Positions 1-10,067 of a stretch of 64,000 nt of DNA are shown piece by piece (the stretch's first letter is position 1; every line of letters starts with the position of its first letter). This DNA comes from an uncultured Pelagibacteraceae bacterium (GTDB taxonomy: Bacteria > Pseudomonadota > Alphaproteobacteria > Pelagibacterales > Pelagibacteraceae). A program made the translations under genes and the position numbers. The stretch lies in the NCBI GenBank assembly GCA_902597175.1, contig CACJWN010000001.1:62001-126000 (forward strand), in the 5' to 3' direction. A model generated the notes under the pieces. It searched no databases and was not told the DNA's origin. It saw nothing but the letters and a program-made list of their open reading frames with translations.

Positions 1-229
1 GGGTGATAAGGGAGCAATTGCAATAAATAAAAGTGAAGTTGTACAGTGTTCTGCGAAAAAGGATCTTCAAATAAAGGATTTAACAGGTGCAGGAGATTTA
101 TTTGCAGGTGGTTTTTTACATGGTTTATTAAACAATAAATCCATTAGAGAAAGTTTAGAAACTGGTACAGAAATGTCATCTAAAGTTATTCAAATAATAG
201 GAGCTAGGCTTGATCGGCCAAATATATAA
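1..229 (+). CDS. PfkB-family carbohydrate/adenosine kinase, C-terminal fragment (truncated by window edge)
   Basis: Frame 2 translation ...GDKGAIAINKSEVVQCSAKKDLQIKDLTGAGDLFAGGFLHGLL... with the PfkB signature DLTGAGDLFAGGFL; stop TAA at 227-229. Confidence 0.85.
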   Translation, partial: GDKGAIAINKSEVVQCSAKKDLQIKDLTGAGDLFAGGFLHGLLNNKSIRESLETGTEMSSKVIQIIGARLDRPNI

Positions 230-233
230 AGAT

Positions 234-356
234 TTAGAAAGATCTTAGATTAGTTTTTTTTCTTTTAAAACTTCCTTTTCCTTTTTTGGGCTTAACAACT
301 CTTTTTCTATATTTTTTAGTAAATAAATCTAATGCAAATTTATTTCTTTTTTTCAT
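234..356 (-). CDS. arfA: ArfA-like alternative ribosome-rescue factor (40 aa), not in the ORF track
   Basis: Translated by hand: MKKRNKFALDLFTKKYRKRVVKPKKGKGSFKRKKTNLRSF*. Resembles the ArfA core ALxxxLFxxRVxxxKKGKGSxxRK; ATG overlaps the stop of the upstream ORF (353-955). Confidence 0.75.
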   Translation of the reverse strand: MKKRNKFALDLFTKKYRKRVVKPKKGKGSFKRKKTNLRSF

Positions 357-955
357 AGATGATAACCATCTTTGCTATTTAGTATAAATTCTTCATCCAT
401 AAATTTTTGATTGATTTTTTTTCTTAATCTATAAATATGAGTTTCTACTGTATGAGTATCTGCTTCAGCTGAATAATTCCAAACAGAAGATAAGATGTCA
501 TCTTTAGATAATGGTTTAGGATTATTTAATAAGAGATCAATAAGATGGACCTCTTTTTCAGTCAAAATAATTGAATCACTGTTTTTAATTAATTTTTTTT
601 CATTTTTATCCAATAAATAGTTTTTAACTTTTATTGAAGAATTTTTAAGGAATTTTTTTTTTGCAAAAATATTCTCTAAGGTATTGTTAATTTCTTTTAA
701 AGTTGTAGGAAGCTGAATAACAGCATCGCATTTAGAGATTTGTTTTTTTTTAGATAAACACACTTTTAAGTAATCGCTTTTATCAATGTGATTTTTAATT
801 TTCTTATCTTTAAGAACCTCATCATGAAACAATATAATATCATATCCAGTTTTTGGGGCTGATGTAAAATGATTAAACTTTAAAAAGGGCTTTAGTTCAT
901 TTAATGTAGAAACAAATGAATTTGAAGCATAAATTAAAACGTTTAAACGATGCAT
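353..955 (-). CDS. OmpR-type winged-helix response regulator with degenerate receiver domain
   Basis: C-terminal Trans_reg_C motif (LTEKEVHLIDLLL...DTHTVETHIYRLRKKI...); N-terminus lacks the receiver acidic pair, phospho-Asp and Lys. Confidence 0.75.
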   Translation of the reverse strand: MHRLNVLIYASNSFVSTLNELKPFLKFNHFTSAPKTGYDIILFHDEVLKDKKIKNHIDKSDYLKVCLSKKKQISKCDAVIQLPTTLKEINNTLENIFAKKKFLKNSSIKVKNYLLDKNEKKLIKNSDSIILTEKEVHLIDLLLNNPKPLSKDDILSSVWNYSAEADTHTVETHIYRLRKKINQKFMDEEFILNSKDGYHL

Positions 956-1450
956 ATTAAAATAAATAAAAATTACCTTAGTTATGAAAAATATAAAGTA
1001 AAATGTGCTTTAGGTAAAAGGGGAATCGGCACAAAAAAGAAGGAAGGTGATAAAATTACTCCAATAGGACGGTATAATATTAAGTTTCTTTTGTACAGAA
1101 AAGACAGAATTAAAAAAATTGAAACTAAATTAAAAAAAATCATAATAAAGAAAAATATGGGATGGTGTGATGACTCTAGCTCAAGGAATTATAATAAATT
1201 AATTCAACTTCCTACAAAATATAACCATGAAAAACTTTATAAAAATGATAACTCATATGACATTATTCTTGTTTTAAATTTTAACATGCATCCAATCATA
1301 AAAAATAAAGGAAGTGCAATTTTTATACATGTTGCAAAAAAATATTATAAAAAAACTTTAGGATGTGTTGCGATAAGCAAAATTTCACTTTTGAAAATAA
1401 TTAAAAACCTAAACAAAAAATCTATTGTTGAGATCTCGAACCAAAGATAG
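950..1450 (+). CDS. L,D-transpeptidase (YkuD) family protein
   Basis: ALGKRGIGTKKKEGDKITPIG and catalytic-type motif IFIHVAKKYYKKTLGCVAIS. Confidence 0.75.
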   Translation: MHIKINKNYLSYEKYKVKCALGKRGIGTKKKEGDKITPIGRYNIKFLLYRKDRIKKIETKLKKIIIKKNMGWCDDSSSRNYNKLIQLPTKYNHEKLYKNDNSYDIILVLNFNMHPIIKNKGSAIFIHVAKKYYKKTLGCVAISKISLLKIIKNLNKKSIVEISNQR

Positions 1451-2078
1451 AACTGCCAATTCTTACAAAAGTTGCACCATTTTGAATTGCGTCTAAATAA
1501 TCTGCTGACATGCCCATGCTTAATTCTTTTAATGCTAAAGATTGATTAAGTTCATTTATTGATTGAAAATATTTTTTTGTCTGTTGATCGTTTGGGGGAA
1601 TAATCATTAAACCAATGACATCAAGTTTTACGTTGTTAATACAATAGTTATAAAAAGAATCGATTTCATTTATTGGAACTCCTGATTTTTGAATTTCGTT
1701 ACCTATATTAACCTGAATAAAATATTTAAGTCGTTTACCCAAATTCATTTGATGTTTTGCTAAATTATCTGCAAGTTTTTGGTTATCTAAAGAATGTATG
1801 TAGTCAAATAGCTTAACTGCATCTTTAGCTTTATTACTCTGTAATTTACCTACCATGTGCAATTTAATATTTTCATTGTCTTTTTTGATAGCCGTCCATT
1901 TTGAAGTTGCTTCCTGGACTTTATTTTCACCGAAATTCAAATGTCCATAATCGATTAATGGTTTGATGTGCTCTATAGAGAAGGTTTTACTTACAGCAAT
2001 AATATTTACTATCTTGTCTGTATTAATCTTACTAATATTGAGTTGTATTTTTTTAAAACTTTCTACTATGTTAGTCAT
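1422..2078 (-). CDS. YggS family pyridoxal-phosphate homeostasis protein
   Basis: AVSKTFSIEHI...FGENKVQEA...HMVGKLQSNK...LSMGMSADYLDAIQNGATFVRIGSSIFG. Confidence 0.9.
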   Translation of the reverse strand: MTNIVESFKKIQLNISKINTDKIVNIIAVSKTFSIEHIKPLIDYGHLNFGENKVQEATSKWTAIKKDNENIKLHMVGKLQSNKAKDAVKLFDYIHSLDNQKLADNLAKHQMNLGKRLKYFIQVNIGNEIQKSGVPINEIDSFYNYCINNVKLDVIGLMIIPPNDQQTKKYFQSINELNQSLALKELSMGMSADYLDAIQNGATFVRIGSSIFGSRSQQ

Positions 2079-2258
2079 ATGTTTGCATATAAAAAAAGTA
2101 TTTTTTAATTATTCAAAATATAAAAGATATTAATTTAAATAACATAAAAAAAAAATAATAAATTTATTATAATTTTAAGAAACCAAAAATTAAGTGATAC
2201 ACTTAGTTGTTTAATCAAATTTAGAAAAGAGTGCAAATTAAAAGGCATTGAATTTTTT

Positions 2259-2645
2259 GTGGCAAATAATTCAAAACTTGCTGTTTTACTAAAATCTGAT
2301 GGTATATATATATCAGCTTTCTATAAGGGCTACGAACAATTAAAGCTTAAAAAACTTAATAAAAAAATACTGGGATCTGCTCATAATTTTAAGGAAATTA
2401 ATGAAAAAAGAAAACAAGGCTGTTCTTACATAATCTTATCAAAACTATTTCAAGTAGATTATGCTCCGTCAGAAAATTTTTTTGGGATTGTAAAATTTAA
2501 TCTAATTGGAAATGAAAAGAATTTAATTCCTTTAGGAGGTATTAAATTAATTAATCTAAATAAAGTTAAATTGGTAAAATCTAAAGGAATAGCAATTATG
2601 TCTGAGGTAAAAAAAAAGCCGGCTATTACTAGCCGGCTTTTTTAA
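2259..2645 (+). CDS. Thiamine-phosphate synthase/TenI-like protein (N-terminus probably extends upstream)
   Basis: ANNSKLAVLLKSDGIYISA...FFGIVKFN...LIPLGGIKLINLNKV resembles the ThiE/TenI barrel; GTG start in the ORF track. Confidence 0.55.
   Translation: MANNSKLAVLLKSDGIYISAFYKGYEQLKLKKLNKKILGSAHNFKEINEKRKQGCSYIILSKLFQVDYAPSENFFGIVKFNLIGNEKNLIPLGGIKLINLNKVKLVKSKGIAIMSEVKKKPAITSRLF
2609..2643. terminator. Bidirectional Rho-independent terminator between convergent ThiE-like and porin genes
   Basis: AAAAAAAGCCGGCTA-TTAC-TAGCCGGCTTTTTT: perfect stem with A/T flanks on both sides. Confidence 0.85.
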
Positions 2646-2662
2646 ATCAAGTTTCTAACTTA

Positions 2663-3682
2663 TTAGAATGCTACTTTTACAGAAACAGTTCGTGTGTCAT
2701 CTGCACCAGTTGCCCATGATTTGTTATCAGTAGATGCATCTTGGAAACCAATTGTCATTCCACCGATAGCATAACCAAGAGAAATCGCAGTAGATTCTTG
2801 TCTTAAGTTAGCTGCGTCACTATTGTGTCTTTGAGACTCATACGTATTGTAAGAGATCGAAAGATCATCATTGATTGCGTATGCAACACCAATGATTGTA
2901 TCTTTGTAGAAAATAGCGTCAGTTGTTGCATCTGTAGCACTTTCACCTTCGTTGTGTACTTTCTTTTGTACACCAAAGCTGAATGGACCAGTTGAGTATG
3001 TTAATGCTGCTGTTACGTCAAACGCGTCATCAACATTAGCTACTGTAGAATGGTCGTGCTCTGCAAAACCAGTTGTTAAAGTTGCACCGTCAAGGTACGA
3101 ACCTACAAATGGTAAATCACCTAAAGCTGTTTTGATTGACACTTCATACATGCTACCTACTGCTGCATTTGTATCACCTGATGCAGCTTTTTCTGTGTTC
3201 TCAGCTCCGTCCATTTTAGGTACGTATTTGTAGTTTACTGCACCTAATACTGGTACTGAGAATTTGAAACCAATACCTGTGTCGCCAGCAGCGTCACCGA
3301 TATCGTTGTAAGATCCTGAACCCGCACCGTTAGCTTCTTCAAAAGCCGAAGGTGTGATATCGTCGATTGCATCCATTGGGCTTCCATCAGATCCAATATA
3401 GATATCCACTAAACCACCAACGTTACCGAAAGTAATTAGTGAGTCACCAAATGTTAAAGTATCACTAGAATCTTGCATAACAGAAACTGTCATACCGTTA
3501 TCCAACTCTGTAGAACCAGAGAATGTTAATTCTCTATCCATACCAAGTGGGTTACCAGTAGTTCTGTCTACTTCAGATTGGTAAGTTGCTTGCATGCTAC
3601 CTGTCACAGATAATTCACCAGCATTTGCTGTTGAAACTGCAAATAGGAAAGATAAAGCAACTAATATTTTTGTTATTTTCAT
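2663..3682 (-). CDS. Gram-negative porin (outer membrane beta-barrel)
   Basis: Signal peptide MKITKILVALSFLFAVSTANA, then GELSVTGSMQATYQ..., ending in aromatic F; AAGGAAATAACATG supports a start at 3682 rather than 3742. Confidence 0.85.
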   Translation of the reverse strand: MKITKILVALSFLFAVSTANAGELSVTGSMQATYQSEVDRTTGNPLGMDRELTFSGSTELDNGMTVSVMQDSSDTLTFGDSLITFGNVGGLVDIYIGSDGSPMDAIDDITPSAFEEANGAGSGSYNDIGDAAGDTGIGFKFSVPVLGAVNYKYVPKMDGAENTEKAASGDTNAAVGSMYEVSIKTALGDLPFVGSYLDGATLTTGFAEHDHSTVANVDDAFDVTAALTYSTGPFSFGVQKKVHNEGESATDATTDAIFYKDTIIGVAYAINDDLSISYNTYESQRHNSDAANLRQESTAISLGYAIGGMTIGFQDASTDNKSWATGADDTRTVSVKVAF

Positions 3683-3872
3683 GTTATTTCCTTTGTTTTT
3701 ATAAATTATTAATAATTTAATATTAACGGTAGTTTTATACATTAGAGTGAATTGAAATTGCTTTTTTTGCTTTATAATTAAGCTTTTTTTTTATATGTGT
3801 GATATTTTTGCAACCCTTAAAAAGTCTATATAATAAAAGCTTTTTGAGCTATATAAGTGATATTAATTTTAT

Positions 3873-4445
3873 ATGATAATTAATAATTTAAAATCTTTAA
3901 AAACAATCACAAGTGGTATCAAATTTCTTAGTCATTTATTGTTAATTTGTGTTTTCCTAGCTAGCTGCTCAGTTCCAAATGCTCTGAAACCAAAAAAAAT
4001 AAGTAAAGATAGACCCGTTAATGCTGACGAAAGAGCAAGGCAAAACCTAGAGCAAGGAAAAGGGATAACCTTAAAAAGTTTAGCTGGTGGAAAAAAGTCA
4101 ACTACTTATGAATTTAGTACATCTAATCCACTATGGAGAGCTTCTCTTGAAACAATAGATTTTATGCCCTTGGCAACTGTAGATTATTCCGGAGGAATAA
4201 TAATTACAGATTGGTATAGCGATATATCTAGTGGCAACGATTCTATTAAAATAACAGTACGATTCTTATCTAATGAAGTTCAATCGAATAGTATCAAAAT
4301 AATCGTTCATAATAAAAAATGTAAAATAAATGAGAATTGCACTATTAGGGAAATCGACTCTAAAATTAAGTTTGAATTACAAAAATCAATTTTAGCAAAG
4401 GCGGTTTTAATAGAACAAGACTCAAAAACTTCTAAAAAGAAATAA
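3873..4445 (+). CDS. DUF3576 domain-containing lipoprotein
   Basis: Lipobox-like LLICVFLASCS; NPLWRASLETIDFMPLATVDYSGGIIITDWY; directly upstream of leuS as in other alphaproteobacteria. Confidence 0.75.
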   Translation: MIINNLKSLKTITSGIKFLSHLLLICVFLASCSVPNALKPKKISKDRPVNADERARQNLEQGKGITLKSLAGGKKSTTYEFSTSNPLWRASLETIDFMPLATVDYSGGIIITDWYSDISSGNDSIKITVRFLSNEVQSNSIKIIVHNKKCKINENCTIREIDSKIKFELQKSILAKAVLIEQDSKTSKKK

Positions 4446-4457
4446 TTTAGAGGTTAA

Positions 4458-6974
4458 ATGGAAAGATACAGTTTTAAAAATATAGAAAAGAAATGGCGCA
4501 ATAATAAGTCATTATTATCTGTCGCTAATTCTAAATCAGAAAAAAAATATTACTGTTTGGAAATGTTTCCTTACCCATCTGGGAAAATTCACATGGGTCA
4601 TGTAAGAAATTATACCATCGGTGACGTAATCGCACGATATAAATTTTTAAATGGGTATAATGTTTTGCACCCTATGGGGTGGGATGCATTTGGTTTGCCG
4701 GCAGAAAATGCTTCAAAATTAAATAAACTTCACCCTAGAAAATGGACAAATGAAAATATAAATACTATGCGATCTCAACTTAAGCTTTTAGGACTTTCAA
4801 TAAATTGGGATCGAGAAATATCAACTTGTGACAAAAATTATTATAAACATCAACAAGAACTATTTATTGATTTTTATAATCAAGGATTAGTCTCAAGGAA
4901 AGAAACATACGTCAATTGGGACCCAAAAGAAAAGACTGTTCTTGCAAACGAACAAGTAATTAATGGTAGAGGCTGGCGATCGAATGCGGTAGTCGAGAGA
5001 AAAAAATTATCGCAATGGTTTTTTAATATCACAAAATTTTCTAACGAACTTTTGAAAGACTTAGATACTCTAAAAGGTTGGCCAGAAAAAGTAAAACTTA
5101 TGCAAAAGAACTGGATTGGAAAATCTATCGGTTGCGAAATAGATTTTATAATGAGTAATGAAAAAAAATTAAGAATCTTTACAACTAGACCTGACACAAT
5201 ATTTGGTGCTACTTTTATCGCTTTATCTGCTGATCATGAACTTAGTAGAGAATTTAAAAATGACAAAAAATTTATTAATTTCAAAAAAGAATGTAATAAA
5301 TCAGGAACTACAGAGGAAGCTTTATCTAGCGCTGAAAAAGTAGGATTTAAAACTGATTTTTTTGTACATCATCCCTTTATTAGTGGGAAAAAATTACCAG
5401 TTTATTTTGCTAACTTCGTATTAATGGATTACGGAAGTGGAGCCATATTTGGATGCCCAGGCCATGACCAAAGAGATTTTGAATTCGCTAAAAAATACAA
5501 TCTTGAAATAATAAGAGTAGTCACGGATGAAACAAAAAATGTCGATCTCAATGAAGCCTATACTGGTGATGGAAAAATGATTAATTCAAGTTTTCTGGAC
5601 GGTTTAGAAGTTCAAAAAGCAAAAGAAAAAATAATTGAAGAAATAGAAAAAAAATCTATTGGGAAAAGGAAAACTCAATACAGGCTCAAAGATTGGGGTG
5701 TTTCTAGACAACGTTATTGGGGATGTCCTATACCAATGATCTATCTGGAAGATGGATCTGTTGTTCCTGTCGATAAAAGTGAATTACCAGTAGAATTACC
5801 AGAAGACGTTGATTTAAATGCAAATGGAAACCCTTTGGAAAATCACCCAAAGTGGAAAAATACTGTACAAAAATCTACTGGGAAAAGAGCAATAAGAGAA
5901 ACTGATACCTTAGATACATTTGTAGACTCATCATGGTATTTCATGCGTTTTTGTTCGCCTAAGCATAATTCATCTCCGTTTGATGAGGAACAAATAAAAT
6001 ATTGGATGCCTGTTGATCAATACATTGGAGGAATAGAGCATGCAATATTGCATCTTTTATATTCTCGTTTTTTTACAAAGGGGATCTCAAAATTTAATAA
6101 AAAAATAGATATATCAGAACCTTTTCAAAATTTATTTACTCAAGGAATGGTTTGTCATGAGACATATAAAGATACAAATGGAAATTTTTTGTATCCTGAT
6201 GAAATTGAAAAGATTGATAAAAATGTTTTAAAAAAAGCTGACAAATCCAAAGTTTTAGTAGGTCCATCAGAGTCGATGTCTAAATCAAAAAAAAATACTG
6301 TTGATCCTGAAGCTATGATTGATCAATACGGAGCGGACGCTGTAAGATGGTTTATCCTATCAGACAGTCCACCAGAAAAAGATGTTCAATGGTCAGATAC
6401 AGGAGTTAATTCCGCAAATAAATTTTTACAAAAAATTTATAATTTAACTCATATTATATTAAATAAAACAGACAAAAAAAATAACAAAGAGATTGAAAAT
6501 AAATTTAATTTAGAAATAAATAGTTTCGTAAATAAAATCGATAATTCAATTAAAGAATTTAAGTTCAATGTCTCAATTGCGCATTTTTATGAGGTTTATA
6601 ATATATTTAAAAGATCCGTTCAAAGTGACTTGGGCCAAACTGTTCTTAAAACTAATATTATTAAAATTTTAAAATTACTAATACCTTTCATTCCGCATTT
6701 GGCCCATGAGTGCTTAGAATTATTTAATTGTAAAACAATTGATAAATGGCCAGATATTGAAAAAGGCTTCGAACAGAAAGTCAAATTTGCTGTACAAATT
6801 AATGGAAAGACGAGAGATATAATTAATATAAAAACAAATTCATCAGAAAAAGAAATTAACCAAATAATCCACAATTCGTCAAAAGCTAAGAAATTTCTAG
6901 GAAAATCTAAAATTATAAAAACTATCTTTATTAAAAATAGGATAATAAATTACATTGTTAAGTCTAATAAATGA
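4458..6974 (+). CDS. leuS: Leucyl-tRNA synthetase
   Basis: [38 protein letters not shown]-like, [11 protein letters not shown]. Confidence 0.98.
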   Translation: MERYSFKNIEKKWRNNKSLLSVANSKSEKKYYCLEMFPYPSGKIHMGHVRNYTIGDVIARYKFLNGYNVLHPMGWDAFGLPAENASKLNKLHPRKWTNENINTMRSQLKLLGLSINWDREISTCDKNYYKHQQELFIDFYNQGLVSRKETYVNWDPKEKTVLANEQVINGRGWRSNAVVERKKLSQWFFNITKFSNELLKDLDTLKGWPEKVKLMQKNWIGKSIGCEIDFIMSNEKKLRIFTTRPDTIFGATFIALSADHELSREFKNDKKFINFKKECNKSGTTEEALSSAEKVGFKTDFFVHHPFISGKKLPVYFANFVLMDYGSGAIFGCPGHDQRDFEFAKKYNLEIIRVVTDETKNVDLNEAYTGDGKMINSSFLDGLEVQKAKEKIIEEIEKKSIGKRKTQYRLKDWGVSRQRYWGCPIPMIYLEDGSVVPVDKSELPVELPEDVDLNANGNPLENHPKWKNTVQKSTGKRAIRETDTLDTFVDSSWYFMRFCSPKHNSSPFDEEQIKYWMPVDQYIGGIEHAILHLLYSRFFTKGISKFNKKIDISEPFQNLFTQGMVCHETYKDTNGNFLYPDEIEKIDKNVLKKADKSKVLVGPSESMSKSKKNTVDPEAMIDQYGADAVRWFILSDSPPEKDVQWSDTGVNSANKFLQKIYNLTHIILNKTDKKNNKEIENKFNLEINSFVNKIDNSIKEFKFNVSIAHFYEVYNIFKRSVQSDLGQTVLKTNIIKILKLLIPFIPHLAHECLELFNCKTIDKWPDIEKGFEQKVKFAVQINGKTRDIINIKTNSSEKEINQIIHNSSKAKKFLGKSKIIKTIFIKNRIINYIVKSNK

Positions 6975-7444
6975 AAAAAAAAATACTATTTCCAATTTTA
7001 ACGATCTTTTTGTTAATCAATAATTGCGGGTTCAAAATAGTTAACAAAAGTGAAATTTATAAGTTTGATATCAATGAAATTATTGCGACTGGTGATAATA
7101 GAATAAACTTTAAAATTAAGAATAAGCTTATATTTAGTTCTGAGAAGAATGAAAAGAAATTAGTAGACATTTATCTAGACACTAACAAATCAAAAGAAGT
7201 GAAAGAAAAAAATATTAATAATGAAATAACAAAATATCAAATTTCAATTACTTCCACTGTAAGAGTAAAAGAACTAGTAAGTGAAAATGAGATATCTTTT
7301 AGTATTGTAAAAAATGGAGATTACTCTGTAGCTAGTCAATATTCACAGACACTAGCTAATGAGAAAAAACTTATTGAAGTTCTTGCTGATGACGTCACTG
7401 AAAACATACTCAGCACAATAGTTCTAAAATTAGATGATTTATAA
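6971..7444 (+). CDS. lptE: LPS-assembly lipoprotein LptE-like
   Basis: Lipoprotein signal (LLINNCGF); position between leuS and holA. Confidence 0.65.
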   Translation: MKKKILFPILTIFLLINNCGFKIVNKSEIYKFDINEIIATGDNRINFKIKNKLIFSSEKNEKKLVDIYLDTNKSKEVKEKNINNEITKYQISITSTVRVKELVSENEISFSIVKNGDYSVASQYSQTLANEKKLIEVLADDVTENILSTIVLKLDDL

Positions 7445-8420
7445 AAGTTATATTTTAGAACAAGATGTTAATTCAATTGATGAAAAAATAGCTTTATTTT
7501 ATGGTGTGAATTTAGGATTAAAAAACGATCTAAAAGTAAAAATTATAGAAAATAACAAAAATTCTGAAATTTTAAGGTATACACAAGACGAACTTTTAAA
7601 AGATAAAGCCCTTTTAGAAAATGAAATTAAAAATATCTCGTTATTTGAAAAAAAAAAGATTTTTTTTATTGAAAATGTAAACGATAAAATCTTAGAGCTA
7701 ATTAAAGAATTCGAAATTATACCGTCAGACAGAAAAATTTTTTTATTCTCAGATATTTTAGACAAAAAATCTAAATTGAGAAACTATACAGAAAAATCAA
7801 AAGAATGTGCATGTGTTGCCTGTTATGAAGATAATGAAATGAGTATTAAAAAATTAATTAATTCAAGACTTAGTGGCTTTAGCGGATTGTCTCCTTATAA
7901 TATTAACTTAATAGTAGAGCATACAAACCTAGATAGATCAAAACTAAACAATGAATTAGATAAAATCATATCATGTTTTTCAAGTAAAAATATTCTTACC
8001 GAAAAACTTGAAGTGCTTCTTAACGCTAAAGTAAATACTGATTTTAACAAACTTAATGATGAGGCATTTTTAGGAAATAAAGTGAACACAAATAAATTAT
8101 TAGCACAAACAGGGATGGATAATGAAAAGAATATATTTTATTTAAATATTATCAATCAAAGGTTAGAGAAACTTCGACAAATAAACAATTCTAATAAATC
8201 AACTATAGAAGTCGCAATTAATAGCCTAAAACCACCTATATTTTGGAAAGATAAACCAAACCTTACAAATCAAGCCAAAAAATGGGATAAATTCAAAGTC
8301 CAAAAAATGATAAATTTAACTTATAACTTAGAAAAAAAAATAAAAAGAGATAATCTAATCGATAAGAATATATTAATTAAAAAATTACTCGTTGATATTT
8401 GTTCATTGGCTAATTCTTAG
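7434..8420 (+). CDS. holA: DNA polymerase III subunit delta
   Basis: FYGVNLGLKNDLK...ENEIKNISLFEKKKIFFIENVNDKI; synteny leuS-lptE-holA. Confidence 0.8.
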   Translation: MIYKSYILEQDVNSIDEKIALFYGVNLGLKNDLKVKIIENNKNSEILRYTQDELLKDKALLENEIKNISLFEKKKIFFIENVNDKILELIKEFEIIPSDRKIFLFSDILDKKSKLRNYTEKSKECACVACYEDNEMSIKKLINSRLSGFSGLSPYNINLIVEHTNLDRSKLNNELDKIISCFSSKNILTEKLEVLLNAKVNTDFNKLNDEAFLGNKVNTNKLLAQTGMDNEKNIFYLNIINQRLEKLRQINNSNKSTIEVAINSLKPPIFWKDKPNLTNQAKKWDKFKVQKMINLTYNLEKKIKRDNLIDKNILIKKLLVDICSLANS

Positions 8421-9264
8421 TTAATAAATCTGAAATTAATTCAAACTGATCCAAGTCTTTATACTGAATTGTTATCTTGCCAGAGTTATTTTTTTTATTA
8501 ATAATATTAACTTTAAGTCCTAATATTTTTTCAATTCGCTCCTGAGTTTTGAGAATATTTGTATCTATGGTTTTTTCCTTATTGTTACTCTTTTTATTTC
8601 TAGTTAAATATTCAACTTTCCTAGCACTATAATTCTTTGAAACAATTTCCTCTGCAATAGATGATGCATTTTGAATTCCAATCAAGGGCCTAGCTTGACC
8701 CGAAGTTAAAGTACCCTCTTCCAGCATTGCAATAACGTCTGAAGGTAAAGTTAATAATCTTAAAGTATTACTGATATGACTTCTACTTTTAGACATTAGT
8801 TTTGAAATATTTTCATGATCATAATTGAATTCGTCATTTAACCTTCTATAGCCTCTAGCTTCCTCTATTGGATTCAGATCGTCTCTTTGAATATTTTCAA
8901 CTATTGCAACTTCTAAAGACTCTACATCGCTTAAATCTAGAATTGTTACTGGTATCTCGTGTAAGCCAGCACGTTGTGCAGCAAGCCACCTTCTTTCGCC
9001 TGCAACTATTTCATATTTTCCATCTCCTGACTTATTTGGTCTCACAGCTATTGGCTGTATAATCCCATTTTTTTTTATTGAATTAGCTAATTCCTCAAGT
9101 TTTTCTTCACTGAAACTCTGTCTTGGCTGATATGGATTTCTACTTAAGTCACTAATAGATATTAAATTGGACTGCTTAAATTCTTTAGGTTTTTCAGGAG
9201 TTTTTTGATCTCCGAATAATGCTGATAGACCTCTACCTAAACCCTTTTTTTTTCCGGAACTCAT
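8410..9264 (-). CDS. parB: Chromosome partitioning protein ParB
   Basis: KKGLGRGLSALFG; NPYQPRQSFSEEKLEELANSIKKNGIIQPI; GERRWLAAQRAG. Confidence 0.97.
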   Translation of the reverse strand: MSSGKKKGLGRGLSALFGDQKTPEKPKEFKQSNLISISDLSRNPYQPRQSFSEEKLEELANSIKKNGIIQPIAVRPNKSGDGKYEIVAGERRWLAAQRAGLHEIPVTILDLSDVESLEVAIVENIQRDDLNPIEEARGYRRLNDEFNYDHENISKLMSKSRSHISNTLRLLTLPSDVIAMLEEGTLTSGQARPLIGIQNASSIAEEIVSKNYSARKVEYLTRNKKSNNKEKTIDTNILKTQERIEKILGLKVNIINKKNNSGKITIQYKDLDQFELISDLLTKN

Positions 9265-10067
9265 GCTGCACTCTCTATATTGCTATTTTTTATAAATTCC
9301 TCAGCAAGCTTAAAATACGATTTACTCCCTATACAATTTTTATCGTAAATAACGCAGGGCAAACCGTGAGATGGAGCCTCTGATAATCTTACATTCCTTT
9401 GAATAACTGTTTGATAAACTTTTTCTTTAAAGTAATTTCTTGCTTCTTTATCAACCTGAGAAGACAGTTTATTTCTTTTATCAAACATTGTTAATAATAT
9501 TCCCCTAATCGTTAATGATGGATTTAGATTTTCTTTAATTCTGTCTATTGTTTTCACAAGTTGGGTTATTCCTTCTAAGGCAAAGAATTCAGTTTGCAGT
9601 GGTACTAACAACTCATCTGATGCTACTAAAGCCATTATTGTTAAAAGACTTAATGACGGAGGGCAATCTATAAATATATTATCATAATTATTAAGTAATC
9701 CGTTCTTCTCAGCAGATAGAATTTCTTTTAATACAAATGCCCTGTTCGAGTCATTAGCTGTTTCAACCTCAAGTCCAGATAAATTTACGTGAGAACCAAT
9801 TAAATCTAGATTTTTTATTTCGGTTTTTTGAATTGTTTCTTTAATATTAATTTTTTTTATTAAAAGATTATAAATATTTTTTTTCTCTTCACTGTTGCTC
9901 TTACCTAAGCCTGTTGTTGCATTGCCTTGTGGATCTAAATCTATAATTAAATTATTTAGACCCAAAATGGACAGTGATGCAGCTAAATTTATTACCGTGG
10001 TAGTTTTGCCGACTCCACCTTTCTGGTTAATTACTGCTAATGTTGTCGGTCTTGTCATTTTTTTCAA
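9261..10067 (-). CDS. parA: Chromosome partitioning ATPase ParA/Soj (start may be Met at 10058)
   Basis: VINQKGGVGKTTTVINLAASL deviant Walker A; DLDPQGNATTGLG. Confidence 0.97.
   Translation of the reverse strand: MKKMTRPTTLAVINQKGGVGKTTTVINLAASLSILGLNNLIIDLDPQGNATTGLGKSNSEEKKNIYNLLIKKINIKETIQKTEIKNLDLIGSHVNLSGLEVETANDSNRAFVLKEILSAEKNGLLNNYDNIFIDCPPSLSLLTIMALVASDELLVPLQTEFFALEGITQLVKTIDRIKENLNPSLTIRGILLTMFDKRNKLSSQVDKEARNYFKEKVYQTVIQRNVRLSEAPSHGLPCVIYDKNCIGSKSYFKLAEEFIKNSNIESAA

Noticed and set aside
2952-3233. Plus-strand 93-aa ORF antisense to the porin gene
   Set aside because: Shadow ORF of a strong coding frame with signal peptide and porin-like sequence; no family resemblance
3683-3742. 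N-terminal extension MYKTTVNIKLLIIYKNKGNN of the porin ORF
   Set aside because: The signal peptide begins at the internal Met (3682), preceded by AAGGAAATAAC
8868-9062. Plus-strand ORF inside parB
   Set aside because: Antisense shadow of a clearly conserved ParB domain
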